A DNA stretch of 64,000 bases, taken from contig JBEHYT010000006.1 of NCBI GenBank assembly GCA_048498035.1, positions 1 through 64,000 on the forward strand, read 5' to 3'. How positions within the stretch are numbered: position 1 is the first letter of the stretch; the number at the start of each line of letters is the position of its first letter. Source of the stretch: CADEDV01 sp048498035 (GTDB taxonomy: Bacteria > Bacteroidota > Bacteroidia > Chitinophagales > Chitinophagaceae). The translations under genes were made by a program, and so were the position numbers. The notes under the pieces are model-generated. The model had not been told where the DNA came from. It saw nothing but the letters and a program-made list of their open reading frames with translations, and did no database searches. Positions 8,910-18,234 of this stretch are shown here, piece after piece.

Positions 8910-10916
8910 TTATAACACTGAATTAGCATACGCTTTTTTAACGCGATCCAACAGCTTAATAAACTTATCAACATCAGGATCATATCCATAGCCTTCCGGC
9001 TCCAGGCGCTTTTCATTTCCATCGATAAAAAAATAATAGGGCTGGCTATTGGCGCCATATTGCTCCACCTGCAGATCCGTATTTTTATCTCCGAGCGTAG
9101 TCACCTGCTTGTTCAGGGTTTTTGAAAAATAAATATCACTCTCCCGCAGGTCTACTTTTTGCGCGTCCACATATAGCGACACAATTACAAAATCATTTTT
9201 CAAACGGGTCATCACTTCCGGATTGCTCCACACCTGTCCCTCCATCTTCCTGCAGTTTACGCACGTGATGCCTGTAAAATCCAACATCAGCGGCTTCTTC
9301 AATTTTCTCGCTATCGCCAACGCTTCATTATAATCAAAATAAGTTGTGAGCCCGTTCCTGACAACAACTTCCGGTTCATAGATCTTCATGCGCTCATAAT
9401 ATTTTACCGGTGTCGGCAATTCACCCTCCGCATCGGCCGCAGCGCTATGCGAAACACCCCGGTTAGCACCCAGGATAAAGTCCTGCGTTCCCATCGGTGG
9501 CACAAATGCGCTCGCCGCCTTCAATGGAGCGCCCCATAAACCCGGAACCAGGTACACACAAAAGGCAAGCGATGTAATTGCAAATAACAGCCGCGGCACC
9601 GACAAATACGGCACGCCAAAGTCATTTTTAGGAAGTTCATCATCATGATGAAATTTCAACTTTCCCAACAGGTATAATCCAAGTAACAGGAAAATAACAA
9701 TCCAGCAGCTGATAAACACTTCGCGGTCCAGTAATCGCCATGCTTTTGTAAGGTCTGCATTAGATAAAAATTTCAACGCAAGCGCAAGCTCTAAAAATCC
9801 GAGCGTAACTTTTACTGAATTGAGCCAACCTCCGGCTTTTCCCAGCAGGTTTAATTTAGACGGAAAGAATGCAAACAATGCGAAGGGCAGCGCCAACGCC
9901 ATGGAAAAGCCAAACATTCCAATCAACGGCCCCCAAAAACTACCTCGTGCGGCAAGCACCAGCAGGTTTCCAATAATAGGCCCCGTACAGGAGAACGAAA
10001 CAAGCGCAAGCGTTAACGCCATAAAAAATATGCCCCAAATGCTGCCGGCATTAGCCTTCGCATCTGATCTGTTAGTCCAGGAAGAGGGAAGGCGAATGTC
10101 AAACGCACCGAGGAAAGATATTCCGAATAAAACAAAGAGTGCAAAGAAAAACAGGTTCGCGATCCAGTTCGTGGCGAGGTTGTTGAGTGCGGCAGGTCCA
10201 AAAATCAATGTAACCAGGAAGCCAAGCAATGTGAAAATGAAAATAATTGACGTGGCATAGACAAGCGCATTCCGAATGCCTTCTGCTCTTGTCTTACTTC
10301 GTTTGGTGAAGAAACTTACCGTAACAGGAATCATAGAGTACACACAGGGAGTAAGAAGAGCCAATAAACCGCCGCCAAATGCCGTTAAAAAAATCCACCA
10401 CAGTGACTGGTTGCCAATCGCATCTTCTGCTGACGATAAAGTAGCCGGTGCCGCAATTTTCTTTTGAATAAAAATCCTAAATGGATCAGACCCGGGCGTA
10501 TATTCGTCGTCCTTTTTAAAAAAATAGTCAACCGTTCCTTTCACTAAAATGCTGTCTGTTGCGGCCAGCTTTAGCCGTTGCACCCATTCTACAGAATCAG
10601 TAAAATAGCTGACAGGCTGATTTACCACCGGGTCAAGTTCAGTGCGCTTTTCACCGCGCTCTTCTATCTTACCAATGAGGTGGGATTTAGCCAAGGTATC
10701 AAATTGCACAGCGGAATGCGGTATCGTATCCGGGGCCTCTCCGGCACTGAATAATCGCACACCTTTTGCCAATTGTACTTTTATCAGCAATTGAACCTCA
10801 TCTTCACCAATTCTTACCTGCTGATAGGAAAAACGTATAAGCGAATCCTGCTGCGCATATACCTCGGATGAAAAAAAGGCGCAGCAAAGCAAGATCAGCA
10901 CTAACCTTGATCTCAT
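8910..10916 (-). CDS. dsbD: DsbD-type thiol:disulfide interchange protein (membrane electron transporter)
   Basis: DsbD-type proteins carry electrons from cytosolic thioredoxin across the inner membrane to periplasmic thiol proteins. This 668-residue protein has a signal peptide and an N-terminal DsbD-alpha-like domain (to about 150). A CcdA-type membrane domain of about eight helices follows, with the cysteine sites LLALLTPCVYSMIPV and FSCTGPIIGN. The C-terminal thioredoxin domain has the CVNC site in FTGITCVNCRKME. It starts 4 bp after a separate DsbD-alpha gene, with four TlpA genes upstream, so it is a plausible electron source for them. The symbol is by family; it is not a strict orthologue of the E. 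coli gene. Confidence 0.92.
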   Translation of the reverse strand: MRSRLVLILLCCAFFSSEVYAQQDSLIRFSYQQVRIGEDEVQLLIKVQLAKGVRLFSAGEAPDTIPHSAVQFDTLAKSHLIGKIEERGEKRTELDPVVNQPVSYFTDSVEWVQRLKLAATDSILVKGTVDYFFKKDDEYTPGSDPFRIFIQKKIAAPATLSSAEDAIGNQSLWWIFLTAFGGGLLALLTPCVYSMIPVTVSFFTKRSKTRAEGIRNALVYATSIIFIFTLLGFLVTLIFGPAALNNLATNWIANLFFFALFVLFGISFLGAFDIRLPSSWTNRSDAKANAGSIWGIFFMALTLALVSFSCTGPIIGNLLVLAARGSFWGPLIGMFGFSMALALPFALFAFFPSKLNLLGKAGGWLNSVKVTLGFLELALALKFLSNADLTKAWRLLDREVFISCWIVIFLLLGLYLLGKLKFHHDDELPKNDFGVPYLSVPRLLFAITSLAFCVYLVPGLWGAPLKAASAFVPPMGTQDFILGANRGVSHSAAADAEGELPTPVKYYERMKIYEPEVVVRNGLTTYFDYNEALAIARKLKKPLMLDFTGITCVNCRKMEGQVWSNPEVMTRLKNDFVIVSLYVDAQKVDLRESDIYFSKTLNKQVTTLGDKNTDLQVEQYGANSQPYYFFIDGNEKRLEPEGYGYDPDVDKFIKLLDRVKKAYANSVL

Positions 10917-10920
10917 AGTT

Positions 10921-11373
10921 TTATTTTAACGGAACAGAAAACATGATCGTTCTTGGAGGAAGGCATTCATGATCATTACACACCATAAATGTGATGGTAC
11001 CACTGGCGGTCGTTTTAACCTTACCGCGAACAGTCAGGGTTTGAACAAAATCTACCCTGTTAGAATATTGCTTTACATCCACACCAAAGAGATCTTCATG
11101 ATGCTGTTCCAGCTTTCCCAGCTCCCGCGTGGTTCCGTTCTGCGTGAGCAACGGATTTTTTGTCCAGGTAATTTCAGTCGCTACAGGCCCACCGTCAGGG
11201 GTGGTTTGAGAATAAGTATGCCAGCCTGATGCAATGGTAGCCGTAAGATGAACCTCATAAGTATTATTGTTCATCTTTTTCTGTGAAAATGTCCAGTTGA
11301 CCGGATTTTGAACCTGTGCGCCGGCACTCACAGCAACTACAAAACAAATAGCCAGCAGGAAAATTTTGTTCAC
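10921..11373 (-). CDS. Secreted DsbD-alpha-domain protein
   Basis: This 150-residue secreted protein (signal peptide ending ...VAVSAGA) matches the N-terminal DsbD-alpha domain as a free protein. It has the C-terminal cysteine pair in FMVCNDHECLPPR, the type of site that relays electrons between the DsbD membrane domain and periplasmic partners. The start codon is GTG at 11373 and no nearby in-frame ATG gives the signal peptide. It lies 4 bp before dsbD, so the two are surely co-transcribed. Confidence 0.88.
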   Translation of the reverse strand: MNKIFLLAICFVVAVSAGAQVQNPVNWTFSQKKMNNNTYEVHLTATIASGWHTYSQTTPDGGPVATEITWTKNPLLTQNGTTRELGKLEQHHEDLFGVDVKQYSNRVDFVQTLTVRGKVKTTASGTITFMVCNDHECLPPRTIMFSVPLK

Positions 11374-11447
11374 GATATGGCAATTTTAAAAGTTAAATAA
11401 ATTTCAAGTCATTATTTCTCCCCTGTGAAAACCACGATTTCTTAATG

Positions 11448-11473
11448 AAAAGGGATGTAAAAACATCCCTTTT
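11448..11473. terminator. Rho-independent terminator (strong symmetric hairpin)
   Basis: AAAAGGGATGT at 11448-11458 pairs perfectly with ACATCCCTTTT at 11463-11473 around an AAAA loop. The U-run is part of the stem, so it could act in both directions. It sits 55 bp past the stop of the small lipoprotein gene and separates it from the dsbD pair. Confidence 0.75.
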
Positions 11474-11528
11474 CGCGATAAAAACTAACTGCTCATGAGA
11501 AAACGAGCTTCTTCTGATCCGTATCAAA

Positions 11529-11879
11529 TTATTTTTTTTCAATTGTTACGTTCGCAACAGCGGGCAGGCTCATCAGTCTTCTGTATAATTCCTGCACAGC
11601 ACTGCCGGGTATCGTCACTTCTCCTGTTATAAACGTAGTTTGTGCAGTGGTATCACTCCAATCCAGGTGTAAAACATTAAACTGTTCAAATGCTTCGCGC
11701 ACGCGGTTGATAATATCATCCCGCAACCCGCGATGTCCACCGTTTACCAAAACGGTTACCGTGTACCGGGTAGCTGTTGCGGCCTGCGTTACCGGCCAGC
11801 CATGTGCAGGCCGAGACCCCACGCAGGAGCTGCAACCACAGCCGGCAATGAGCAGGAGGATATACGTTATGATCTTCAC
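11529..11879 (-). CDS. Small predicted lipoprotein of unknown function
   Basis: The 116-residue product has a hydrophobic N-terminus followed by several cysteines (LLLIAGCGCSSC), which suggests a lipoprotein. The rest alternates strands and helices (YTVTVLVNG, DDIINRVREAFEQF, LPAVANVTIEKK), a pattern seen in small ferredoxin-like folds. I do not recognise the family. The start codon is GTG at 11879. It lies 29 bp downstream of the last TlpA gene and before a strong terminator, so it closes that transcription unit. Confidence 0.65.
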   Translation of the reverse strand: MKIITYILLLIAGCGCSSCVGSRPAHGWPVTQAATATRYTVTVLVNGGHRGLRDDIINRVREAFEQFNVLHLDWSDTTAQTTFITGEVTIPGSAVQELYRRLMSLPAVANVTIEKK

Positions 11880-11908
11880 ATCTCAGCGTTAGTCCTGGTT
11901 GTACAAGC

Positions 11909-13099
11909 TCAACTTCCCATCAACTCTGCCAGCTTATCGTCAATCTTTTTCTCATCGCCGGAATACACCAGTACCTTTCCGTCTTTGTCCAGCAGTACAT
12001 AGAAGGGTATATATGTAGTCATATACAAGGATCCCACGCGGGCTGGCATATTCTTGAGTGGAAACTCGTCGCACACCTGTATCCACGGCATTTTTTCCTG
12101 GTCCATGGCTTTAAACCAATCACTCCAGCGCGAGTCATCAGAAACACTTACAATATCAAATCCCTTATCGTGATATTTCGCATACACCTGCTTCCAGTGC
12201 GGAATTGCTTCGCGGCAGGGATGACACCAGCTTGCCCAGAAATCAATCATCATATATTTACCACGCGTAGACGAGAGCGTGAATTTTGAGCTGTCTCGTT
12301 TCATCAAGGTGAAATCGGGCGCTATGCTTCCCGGCATCACTGCTTTTCTTTTTGCAAGAATATCCTGCAGGCTTTTGTAGTAAGAAGTTTCTTTGGCAGC
12401 TCCATCCAGCTTTGCGGTCATGTCCTGCATATCATTAAACGGAAGGTCTGAATACCATGTATACAGATCTCGAAGCATATAAGCACCTGCCACTGATGTT
12501 GGATTGGAATTGATATAATCCCGGATGTACGCCGTTTTCCAGGTATTCAATAATTTTCGTACGGAATCCATTTGATCACGATACCTGTATTGCTCATCTA
12601 CATCCTTTGTACCTTGAATTTTTTTGCTCAGGTCGGCAAACACCGGTTCGTACTGTTTTTGGCCGGGATCATCCTGGAATTTTTTCCAGTCGTCGTAGTT
12701 TTTTGAACCGGTTTCCGAAAAGTTTTTCATTATGGCGCCTTTATCGCTGCCATACATTGTATAATCGTAGTATTCAGAACCGGTTGTGTCTGCATTTACC
12801 GTTAGCGGCGCATTTTCCAGGAATAGTTGGAACGACCAGTTGCCCGGTTCAACCATCACACGTACCATTTGAGGAGATGCAATTTTTCCTTTCAATTCAA
12901 ACTGACCATTTTTTACCGGCACACTGTCAATTGTCGCGGAAGAGCGGTCATCATCGTTGTAGCTCATCAGTTTAATACTACCGTCTGAAACTCCTTTAAT
13001 AGTACCATTGATGGTATAACCGGCATCCTGGTCTTTGTTGTTATTGCAACCCATCATTACCAGGACGGAAAGAAGGGAAAGCAAGCTGATTTTTTTCAT
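11909..13099 (-). CDS. DUF4369-TlpA thiol:disulfide oxidoreductase (CHPC type)
   Basis: This 396-residue lipoprotein (MKKISLLSLLSVLVMMGC) has an N-terminal DUF4369 domain (GYTINGTIKGVSDGSIKL), a helical middle part, and a C-terminal TlpA/AhpC-like thioredoxin domain. The redox site is CHPC in FWASWCHPCREAIPHW at about residue 290. Such proteins reduce or oxidise disulfides of envelope proteins. It is the last of four related genes, and its CHPC site (a DsbA-like dipeptide) and lipid anchor set it apart from the other three. Confidence 0.92.
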   Translation of the reverse strand: MKKISLLSLLSVLVMMGCNNNKDQDAGYTINGTIKGVSDGSIKLMSYNDDDRSSATIDSVPVKNGQFELKGKIASPQMVRVMVEPGNWSFQLFLENAPLTVNADTTGSEYYDYTMYGSDKGAIMKNFSETGSKNYDDWKKFQDDPGQKQYEPVFADLSKKIQGTKDVDEQYRYRDQMDSVRKLLNTWKTAYIRDYINSNPTSVAGAYMLRDLYTWYSDLPFNDMQDMTAKLDGAAKETSYYKSLQDILAKRKAVMPGSIAPDFTLMKRDSSKFTLSSTRGKYMMIDFWASWCHPCREAIPHWKQVYAKYHDKGFDIVSVSDDSRWSDWFKAMDQEKMPWIQVCDEFPLKNMPARVGSLYMTTYIPFYVLLDKDGKVLVYSGDEKKIDDKLAELMGS

Positions 13100-13169
13100 G
13101 GTTTTATTTTTAAATCGTTATTGGTAAGGTTTGTAGTAAAAAGAAGTTTCGGGTTTTTGAATCGCGACA

Positions 13170-14249
13170 CTAGCCGCCGAACAATTCTGCCAGTTTTTTA
13201 TTCAGCGCTTCGCCACGAAGATTTTTCGCGATGATACGGCCTTGCGGATCTACCAGCAGGCTGCTGGGAATGCCCTGGATACCGTAATAGGTAGATACTT
13301 CGTTTTTCCAGCCTTTCAGATCAGATAGCTGCGACCAGGGCATATTATCCTCTTTGATCGCTTTTTTCCACTTATCTCCATTATCATCAAGCGACACGCC
13401 AATCACTGTAAAATTCTTATCCTTATACTTGTTATACGCCTGTAACACATTCGGATTTTCACCGCGGCAGGGACCACACCAGCTGGCCCAGAAATCAACG
13501 AATACATATTTGCCTTTGAAATCGGCCATACGAACCGTTTGACCTTCCGTATTTTTTTGGGAAAAATCCAGCACCGGTTCTCCAATCCTGCTTCTTTCAA
13601 TAATAGATAGTCGCTTCGCGATGGCGTTCCCGGCATCAGTCTGTTGCATCGCGGGATCCAGCAAGTCGTATACTTTTTTTACATCCTCGTAATCGCCCAT
13701 TACCGCCCTGTCGGTTACCAGGCTGGCGCTAAAGAAACTATTCGGATGAGTGGTAATATAAGCGTCCTGGCGCGCCCTTCGTTCCTTACGCAAGTTGTCC
13801 AGCGTTGCTTCCAATGCGGCTTGTTCTTCTTTTGTTCCCTTTCCCCATTTTTGATACAGCGGCATTTCCTGGTCTTCTATATCCTGTAAAGTTTTGTCGA
13901 AAGCCTTCGCCTCATCCTGCGTTTTTGATCCGTTGATTTTCAGGGCTTGCAGGGAGTCTGCTTGTCCCTCGATCTTAATGGCGCTATTTTCTGCAAAAAA
14001 ACTGGCTACGAAAGTGGGAAAGAAAATATAGACTTTTGTGGGCTCGTCAAACTTAGTCTTCCAAAGAAATTTACCCCTGGTTACCGGCACGGTATCCATT
14101 CTTGAAGAGTCTTTCGCCATATAACTGAACATCACGGATGGTTCGTTCAATCCTTTAATATTTCCTTTTATTACCGCCTTCTGGCCAAATGCTACTGCTG
14201 ATCCGGTGGCCATGAGAAGCACGAGAGATATTTGTTTTTTGATTGACAT
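13170..14249 (-). CDS. DUF4369-TlpA thiol:disulfide oxidoreductase (CGPC type)
   Basis: The 359-residue secreted protein has a signal peptide (to about 22), a DUF4369 domain (KAVIKGNIKGLNEPSVMFSY), a charged helical linker, and a TlpA domain. The redox site is CGPC in FWASWCGPCRGENPNV, followed by the cis-proline loop YGIQGIPSSLLVDP. It is third in the series of four and resembles the 15501-16643 protein most. The four probably arose by tandem duplication. Confidence 0.92.
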   Translation of the reverse strand: MSIKKQISLVLLMATGSAVAFGQKAVIKGNIKGLNEPSVMFSYMAKDSSRMDTVPVTRGKFLWKTKFDEPTKVYIFFPTFVASFFAENSAIKIEGQADSLQALKINGSKTQDEAKAFDKTLQDIEDQEMPLYQKWGKGTKEEQAALEATLDNLRKERRARQDAYITTHPNSFFSASLVTDRAVMGDYEDVKKVYDLLDPAMQQTDAGNAIAKRLSIIERSRIGEPVLDFSQKNTEGQTVRMADFKGKYVFVDFWASWCGPCRGENPNVLQAYNKYKDKNFTVIGVSLDDNGDKWKKAIKEDNMPWSQLSDLKGWKNEVSTYYGIQGIPSSLLVDPQGRIIAKNLRGEALNKKLAELFGG

Positions 14250-14270
14250 TTTTAAGGTTTTTATTGTGGA

Positions 14271-15464
14271 TCAACTTCCAAAAATGGTTTTCAGTTTCGC
14301 ATCCATTGCTTCATCATCTTCGCCGCCACCGCCATAGCGTCCAATGATCATTCCGTTTGGATCAATCAGAATTTTTGTTGGCAATGAATGGATGCCATAA
14401 TAATTGCTGATATCTTTTTCGTTTTTTTCATTCTTGAGCATCTTTTGCAGATCAAACCCGCGCAATACATGCTTCCAAATGCCTACTCCGTCTTTGTCAA
14501 CGGCCTTTTTCCAGTCGGCTTCATGATTGTCGTCATCTGATACGCCAATGATCTCAAATCCTTTTGCATTGTATTTGGCATACAGTTCTTTCAAATGCGG
14601 GTTGCTTTTCCGGCAGGGAACACACCAGCTGGCCCAAAAATCAAGCAATACATATTTGCCTTTGTAATCTGCAAGACTTAGCGGCGTGCCACGTAACTCC
14701 TGGGCCGTAAAAACAAAGGCCCTGGCACCGGGCGACCCCGCGCGAAGTCCATCCAGTTCTTCTTTTATTTCTTTCCCCAGCTTGCTGTTTTTTATTTGTG
14801 TTGTTAGTTTTGCATAACGTCCCTCGCCTTCCTGCACCGGCATTCCGCTGATACGATAGCGAAGAAGGGAAGCGGTAACAAAAGAGGTGGGATGGTCGTT
14901 CATAAATTGCTGCTGAATGTCGCTCAGCTGCTCCTGGTAAGGTTCCATTAATTCCTTTGCTGAATCGGCTTCATTTTTCAGCTTGTCGAGCGTTTCATCA
15001 TCTTTCTTTGCCCTGATTGCCTGGATGTACACATTGTTTGCTTTGTTAAATGCATCCGACAACGGCTTCATCTGCGCCATCACCGGTGCCATCTGCCTGT
15101 TAAGCTCATTGGCCTCATCCTGGACAAATGATCCCTTTAGCACCATTCCGTCTGAAAAATTGTTATAGTCAATGGTCAGGTGCATCGTCGCTGGCACAAC
15201 ATAGATTTCCGCCCATTTTTTAAAGGAGCCCGGCACCTTATCCATCATAACAGACATCTGCACGGGACCGTCAAGCTTACCTTTAAACGAAAATTTGCCA
15301 TGTACAATCCGGGCGCTGTCGGTTCCAACACCACGATTCATCATGTAAACGTAGCCGGTGTCTTTGCCCTTCACCTCACCATTGATCACAAAGGGCTTTT
15401 CCTGCGCATGCATTATGGGGGCAACTGCCGTAAGGACCAGGAGGCCGATTAAATATTTTTTCAT
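14271..15464 (-). CDS. DUF4369-TlpA thiol:disulfide oxidoreductase (CVPC type)
   Basis: The 397-residue secreted protein has a signal peptide ending near PIMHA, a DUF4369 domain (FVINGEVKGKDTGYVYMMNR), a long helical middle, and a TlpA domain. Its CVPC site is in DFWASWCVPCRKSNPHLK, with the cis-proline loop YYGIHSLPTKILID. The 21-bp gap to the next gene points to one transcript. The CxxC dipeptide differs from its paralogues, suggesting a different redox potential. Confidence 0.92.
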   Translation of the reverse strand: MKKYLIGLLVLTAVAPIMHAQEKPFVINGEVKGKDTGYVYMMNRGVGTDSARIVHGKFSFKGKLDGPVQMSVMMDKVPGSFKKWAEIYVVPATMHLTIDYNNFSDGMVLKGSFVQDEANELNRQMAPVMAQMKPLSDAFNKANNVYIQAIRAKKDDETLDKLKNEADSAKELMEPYQEQLSDIQQQFMNDHPTSFVTASLLRYRISGMPVQEGEGRYAKLTTQIKNSKLGKEIKEELDGLRAGSPGARAFVFTAQELRGTPLSLADYKGKYVLLDFWASWCVPCRKSNPHLKELYAKYNAKGFEIIGVSDDDNHEADWKKAVDKDGVGIWKHVLRGFDLQKMLKNEKNEKDISNYYGIHSLPTKILIDPNGMIIGRYGGGGEDDEAMDAKLKTIFGS

Positions 15465-15500
15465 TGAATAGTTTAATTGCGGTTAACAGAATTAATTGTT

Positions 15501-16643
15501 CTAGCCTCCCAATAATTCAGACAGTTTTTTCTCCAGGTCTTCGCCCCTTAAATCCTTTGCAATAATTTTTCCGGTTGGATCAAGCAGTAAATTGGAAGGA
15601 ATCGCCTTTATACCATACAGTACCGCGGCTTCGTTGTCCCAAAACTTAAGATCGGACACCTGCGTCCATTGTAAACCATCCTTGTGTATCGCGGCCAGCC
15701 AGGCTTCCTTTTTTCCCGGTTGATCCAGTGATACGCCAAGTACCGTGAAGTTTTTATCCTTGTATTTACCAAACGTTTTAAGCAGGTTGGGATTTTCTGC
15801 CCTGCAGGGACCGCACCAGCTGGCCCAAAAATCAACAAGCACATATTTACCGCGGAAGTCGGTCAACCTGACTGCATTCCCCAAAGTATCTGCTTGTGTA
15901 AAATCGGGCGCGATCTTTCCGATTGCCGTTATCTTTCTTGCTTCGATAATAGCAGCAACCGATTTGCCCGATTTGGTGCCTTTATAGGTATCCGGCAGCG
16001 ATGCGTAAAGATTCTCTACCTCCGGCAATTCCATTCGCGTCGCATATCCATTCAGTAGGAACATCGCGCTGAAGGTGCCGGGGTTTTCAGTAATAAATTT
16101 TTTAAGTTCCTGCTCCTGCACTTTGGAATTTTCGTCTGCCATTGCGTAATAATCCTTTAGCAGTTGCTTGTAGCGGGCGTCGCTGGTATCCGGATGGCGA
16201 TTGTTTACGAAATCCTTCCCGTATTTCGAATATAGGTCGTCCATGATCTTCTGCTGCGCCTTACTGCCTTTGGCAGAAAATGAACGATACAGGTCGTTTT
16301 CTGAAGATCCGCTGACTTTTGTTTTTGAGAAATTGGCAACGTCGGCCTTAACGCGTACTGTGCCGGGCTGGGTAACCAGGATGCCGTACGGACTATATCC
16401 GCCTTTTGCTTTCAGTTCTGCCTGGCTGTAAAACAAATACAGTGACGGTTCTGAAAAAGGCACTGTAAATGAAAACTTCCCGTTTTTTATAGTTGCGGAA
16501 TCATGAAGGCCTGTACCATTGTAGATGATAATTTTATCGCCGTCATATTTTCGTTTGGCAGTGCCCTTGAATTGAATGTCCTGCGCGTTTGCTGACAGGA
16601 GGCCGCCAAAAAAGCAGGCAATCAGAAAAATGTTTCGTTTCAT
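15501..16643 (-). CDS. DUF4369-TlpA thiol:disulfide oxidoreductase (CGPC type)
   Basis: From the ATG at 16643 the product has 380 residues: signal peptide (MKRNIFLIACFFGGLLSANA), DUF4369 domain (IQFKGTAKRKYDGDKIIIYN), helical middle, and TlpA domain with CGPC in FWASWCGPCRAENPNL. It is the first of the four TlpA genes and lies about 150 bp downstream of susD. In-frame ATGs at 16646 and 16670 would add residues before the signal peptide. Confidence 0.92.
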   Translation of the reverse strand: MKRNIFLIACFFGGLLSANAQDIQFKGTAKRKYDGDKIIIYNGTGLHDSATIKNGKFSFTVPFSEPSLYLFYSQAELKAKGGYSPYGILVTQPGTVRVKADVANFSKTKVSGSSENDLYRSFSAKGSKAQQKIMDDLYSKYGKDFVNNRHPDTSDARYKQLLKDYYAMADENSKVQEQELKKFITENPGTFSAMFLLNGYATRMELPEVENLYASLPDTYKGTKSGKSVAAIIEARKITAIGKIAPDFTQADTLGNAVRLTDFRGKYVLVDFWASWCGPCRAENPNLLKTFGKYKDKNFTVLGVSLDQPGKKEAWLAAIHKDGLQWTQVSDLKFWDNEAAVLYGIKAIPSNLLLDPTGKIIAKDLRGEDLEKKLSELLGG

Positions 16644-16791
16644 CATAGCTATTCCTTTAAGAGATTGCATCGTTTATTTAAAACTATTTTGCAAACATGC
16701 TGGCGCTGCAGCCGGCAACAGCTGTTGTCGGTACTGCATACGTCAGTTTGGATCAGAATGTATTTCGTAACGTTTCCTGGAAACGATTTAG

Positions 16792-18216
16792 TTATCGCTG
16801 ATAGCCCGGGTTCTGATCACCAATTGCCGGGTTATAAACAAACTCCTGGTGGGGTATCGGAAAAATATACTGCACCTGCGTGGTAATTGTTGGCTTGATC
16901 GCTTTCACGGTGGCGAAGTCTAACCGCAGCAAAGCCATCCACTCCTGGCCATCTTCACCTACCAGGCTCTTCACCGTTTCATAGTAAATCTGGAGCAAAA
17001 GATCAGCAGGCGTATTTGCATTGTCGATTGCAGAAAAGTCGGTCACACCCGCATGCGTCATCACCTCTTTTACAGGTACCCGTGCATCTGACAGCAATCC
17101 GCCGGAGCGAACAATTGCTTCCGCCTTCAGCAAGTAAACTTCAGACAATCGCATGGCATAGTATGTTTCTGTGATAGGAGAGGGAGTGCTGTTTTGCGGC
17201 ATATATTTGGTAAAATAATAAGTGCCGGGAGAATATGCGACGTATGCGCTGACAGTTCCTATCATCCAGGTCCCTCTCGGATCACCCGTTAGCAGATCAA
17301 CCAGTTTTTGCTTGGCCACCCACAACGAGGACGCACCCGGCCAGTATTGCGCGCTGCGACTATAATAATCCTGCTCCTGGTTAGCCTGTGGCTTCAGACC
17401 TAGCATTACCTCGCTGCTGGATAATCCTTTTGTCCTGAAAATATCTTTCACATTTCCCTCCAGTGTGTACGGGCTGTTTTGAATAATATCATTCGCCATG
17501 GTAATCACTTTGGTATAATCCCCAGACTCGCCTTTGCTCATCAGCACACGCATCTTCAGCAATTCCGCCGCCCATTTGGTGGCGTAATAATTCGGGCGGG
17601 TAGCCGCGCTGTTGGCAATTGCATCGTCAAGGTCGTTCAGGATAAATGTATAGCTGTCCTGCACCGAACTCCTGGCTTTTGAAATATTTGTTTTGGTAGA
17701 AGCTTCATCGCGCAGCAATACACCGTAAGGGCTGCTGATCTTATACCATTCAGCATAATAGCTCAGTAATTTGAAATGTGCATAGGCGCGTAGAAAATGT
17801 AACTCGCCGATGATTTCCGATTTACGGTTTCCCGTAAAGGCGCCGTCGGCCACACCATCAATTCCTTTGAGCACGCCATTTACTGTATTCAGCAATTTGT
17901 ATGATTCGTCCCAGTAATCGATCGTATAGGCGTTGTCATTCTGATTTTCTTCCTCTGGTTGTGAACCAAAACCGTAACCCAGATAACCACCGAGCATTCC
18001 CGGGGGAATTTCATGATATTGCCAGTTTGTTTTGATTGGCGTTGCATTCGCGAAGGCATAATACGCGCCGTTGAGCGCAATTTCTGCCGTGCGCGCATCA
18101 GTAACCACCGTCTCCTGCACTTCGGAGTTTTCCGGAAGTTTATTAAGGTCTTTTTTGCAGGCTTGTTGCAATGTAACCACTGCCAACAACCCGATATATA
18201 TGCTTAATTTTTTCAT
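16792..18216 (-). CDS. SusD/RagB-family nutrient-binding lipoprotein
   Basis: SusD-like proteins form the lid over a SusC porin and bind the incoming nutrient at the cell surface. The 474-residue product has a lipoprotein signal (VVTLQQAC) and the early helices typical of the family (AEIALNGAYYAFANA, and GELHFLRAYAHFKLLSYYAEWY). The C-terminal block includes YYAMRLSEVYLLKAEAIVR. It starts 18 bp after susC. The substrate is not evident; the genes downstream encode thiol oxidoreductases rather than glycosidases, so it need not be a sugar. Confidence 0.95.
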   Translation of the reverse strand: MKKLSIYIGLLAVVTLQQACKKDLNKLPENSEVQETVVTDARTAEIALNGAYYAFANATPIKTNWQYHEIPPGMLGGYLGYGFGSQPEEENQNDNAYTIDYWDESYKLLNTVNGVLKGIDGVADGAFTGNRKSEIIGELHFLRAYAHFKLLSYYAEWYKISSPYGVLLRDEASTKTNISKARSSVQDSYTFILNDLDDAIANSAATRPNYYATKWAAELLKMRVLMSKGESGDYTKVITMANDIIQNSPYTLEGNVKDIFRTKGLSSSEVMLGLKPQANQEQDYYSRSAQYWPGASSLWVAKQKLVDLLTGDPRGTWMIGTVSAYVAYSPGTYYFTKYMPQNSTPSPITETYYAMRLSEVYLLKAEAIVRSGGLLSDARVPVKEVMTHAGVTDFSAIDNANTPADLLLQIYYETVKSLVGEDGQEWMALLRLDFATVKAIKPTITTQVQYIFPIPHQEFVYNPAIGDQNPGYQR

Positions 18217-18234
18217 GATTATTTTATTTAACGA

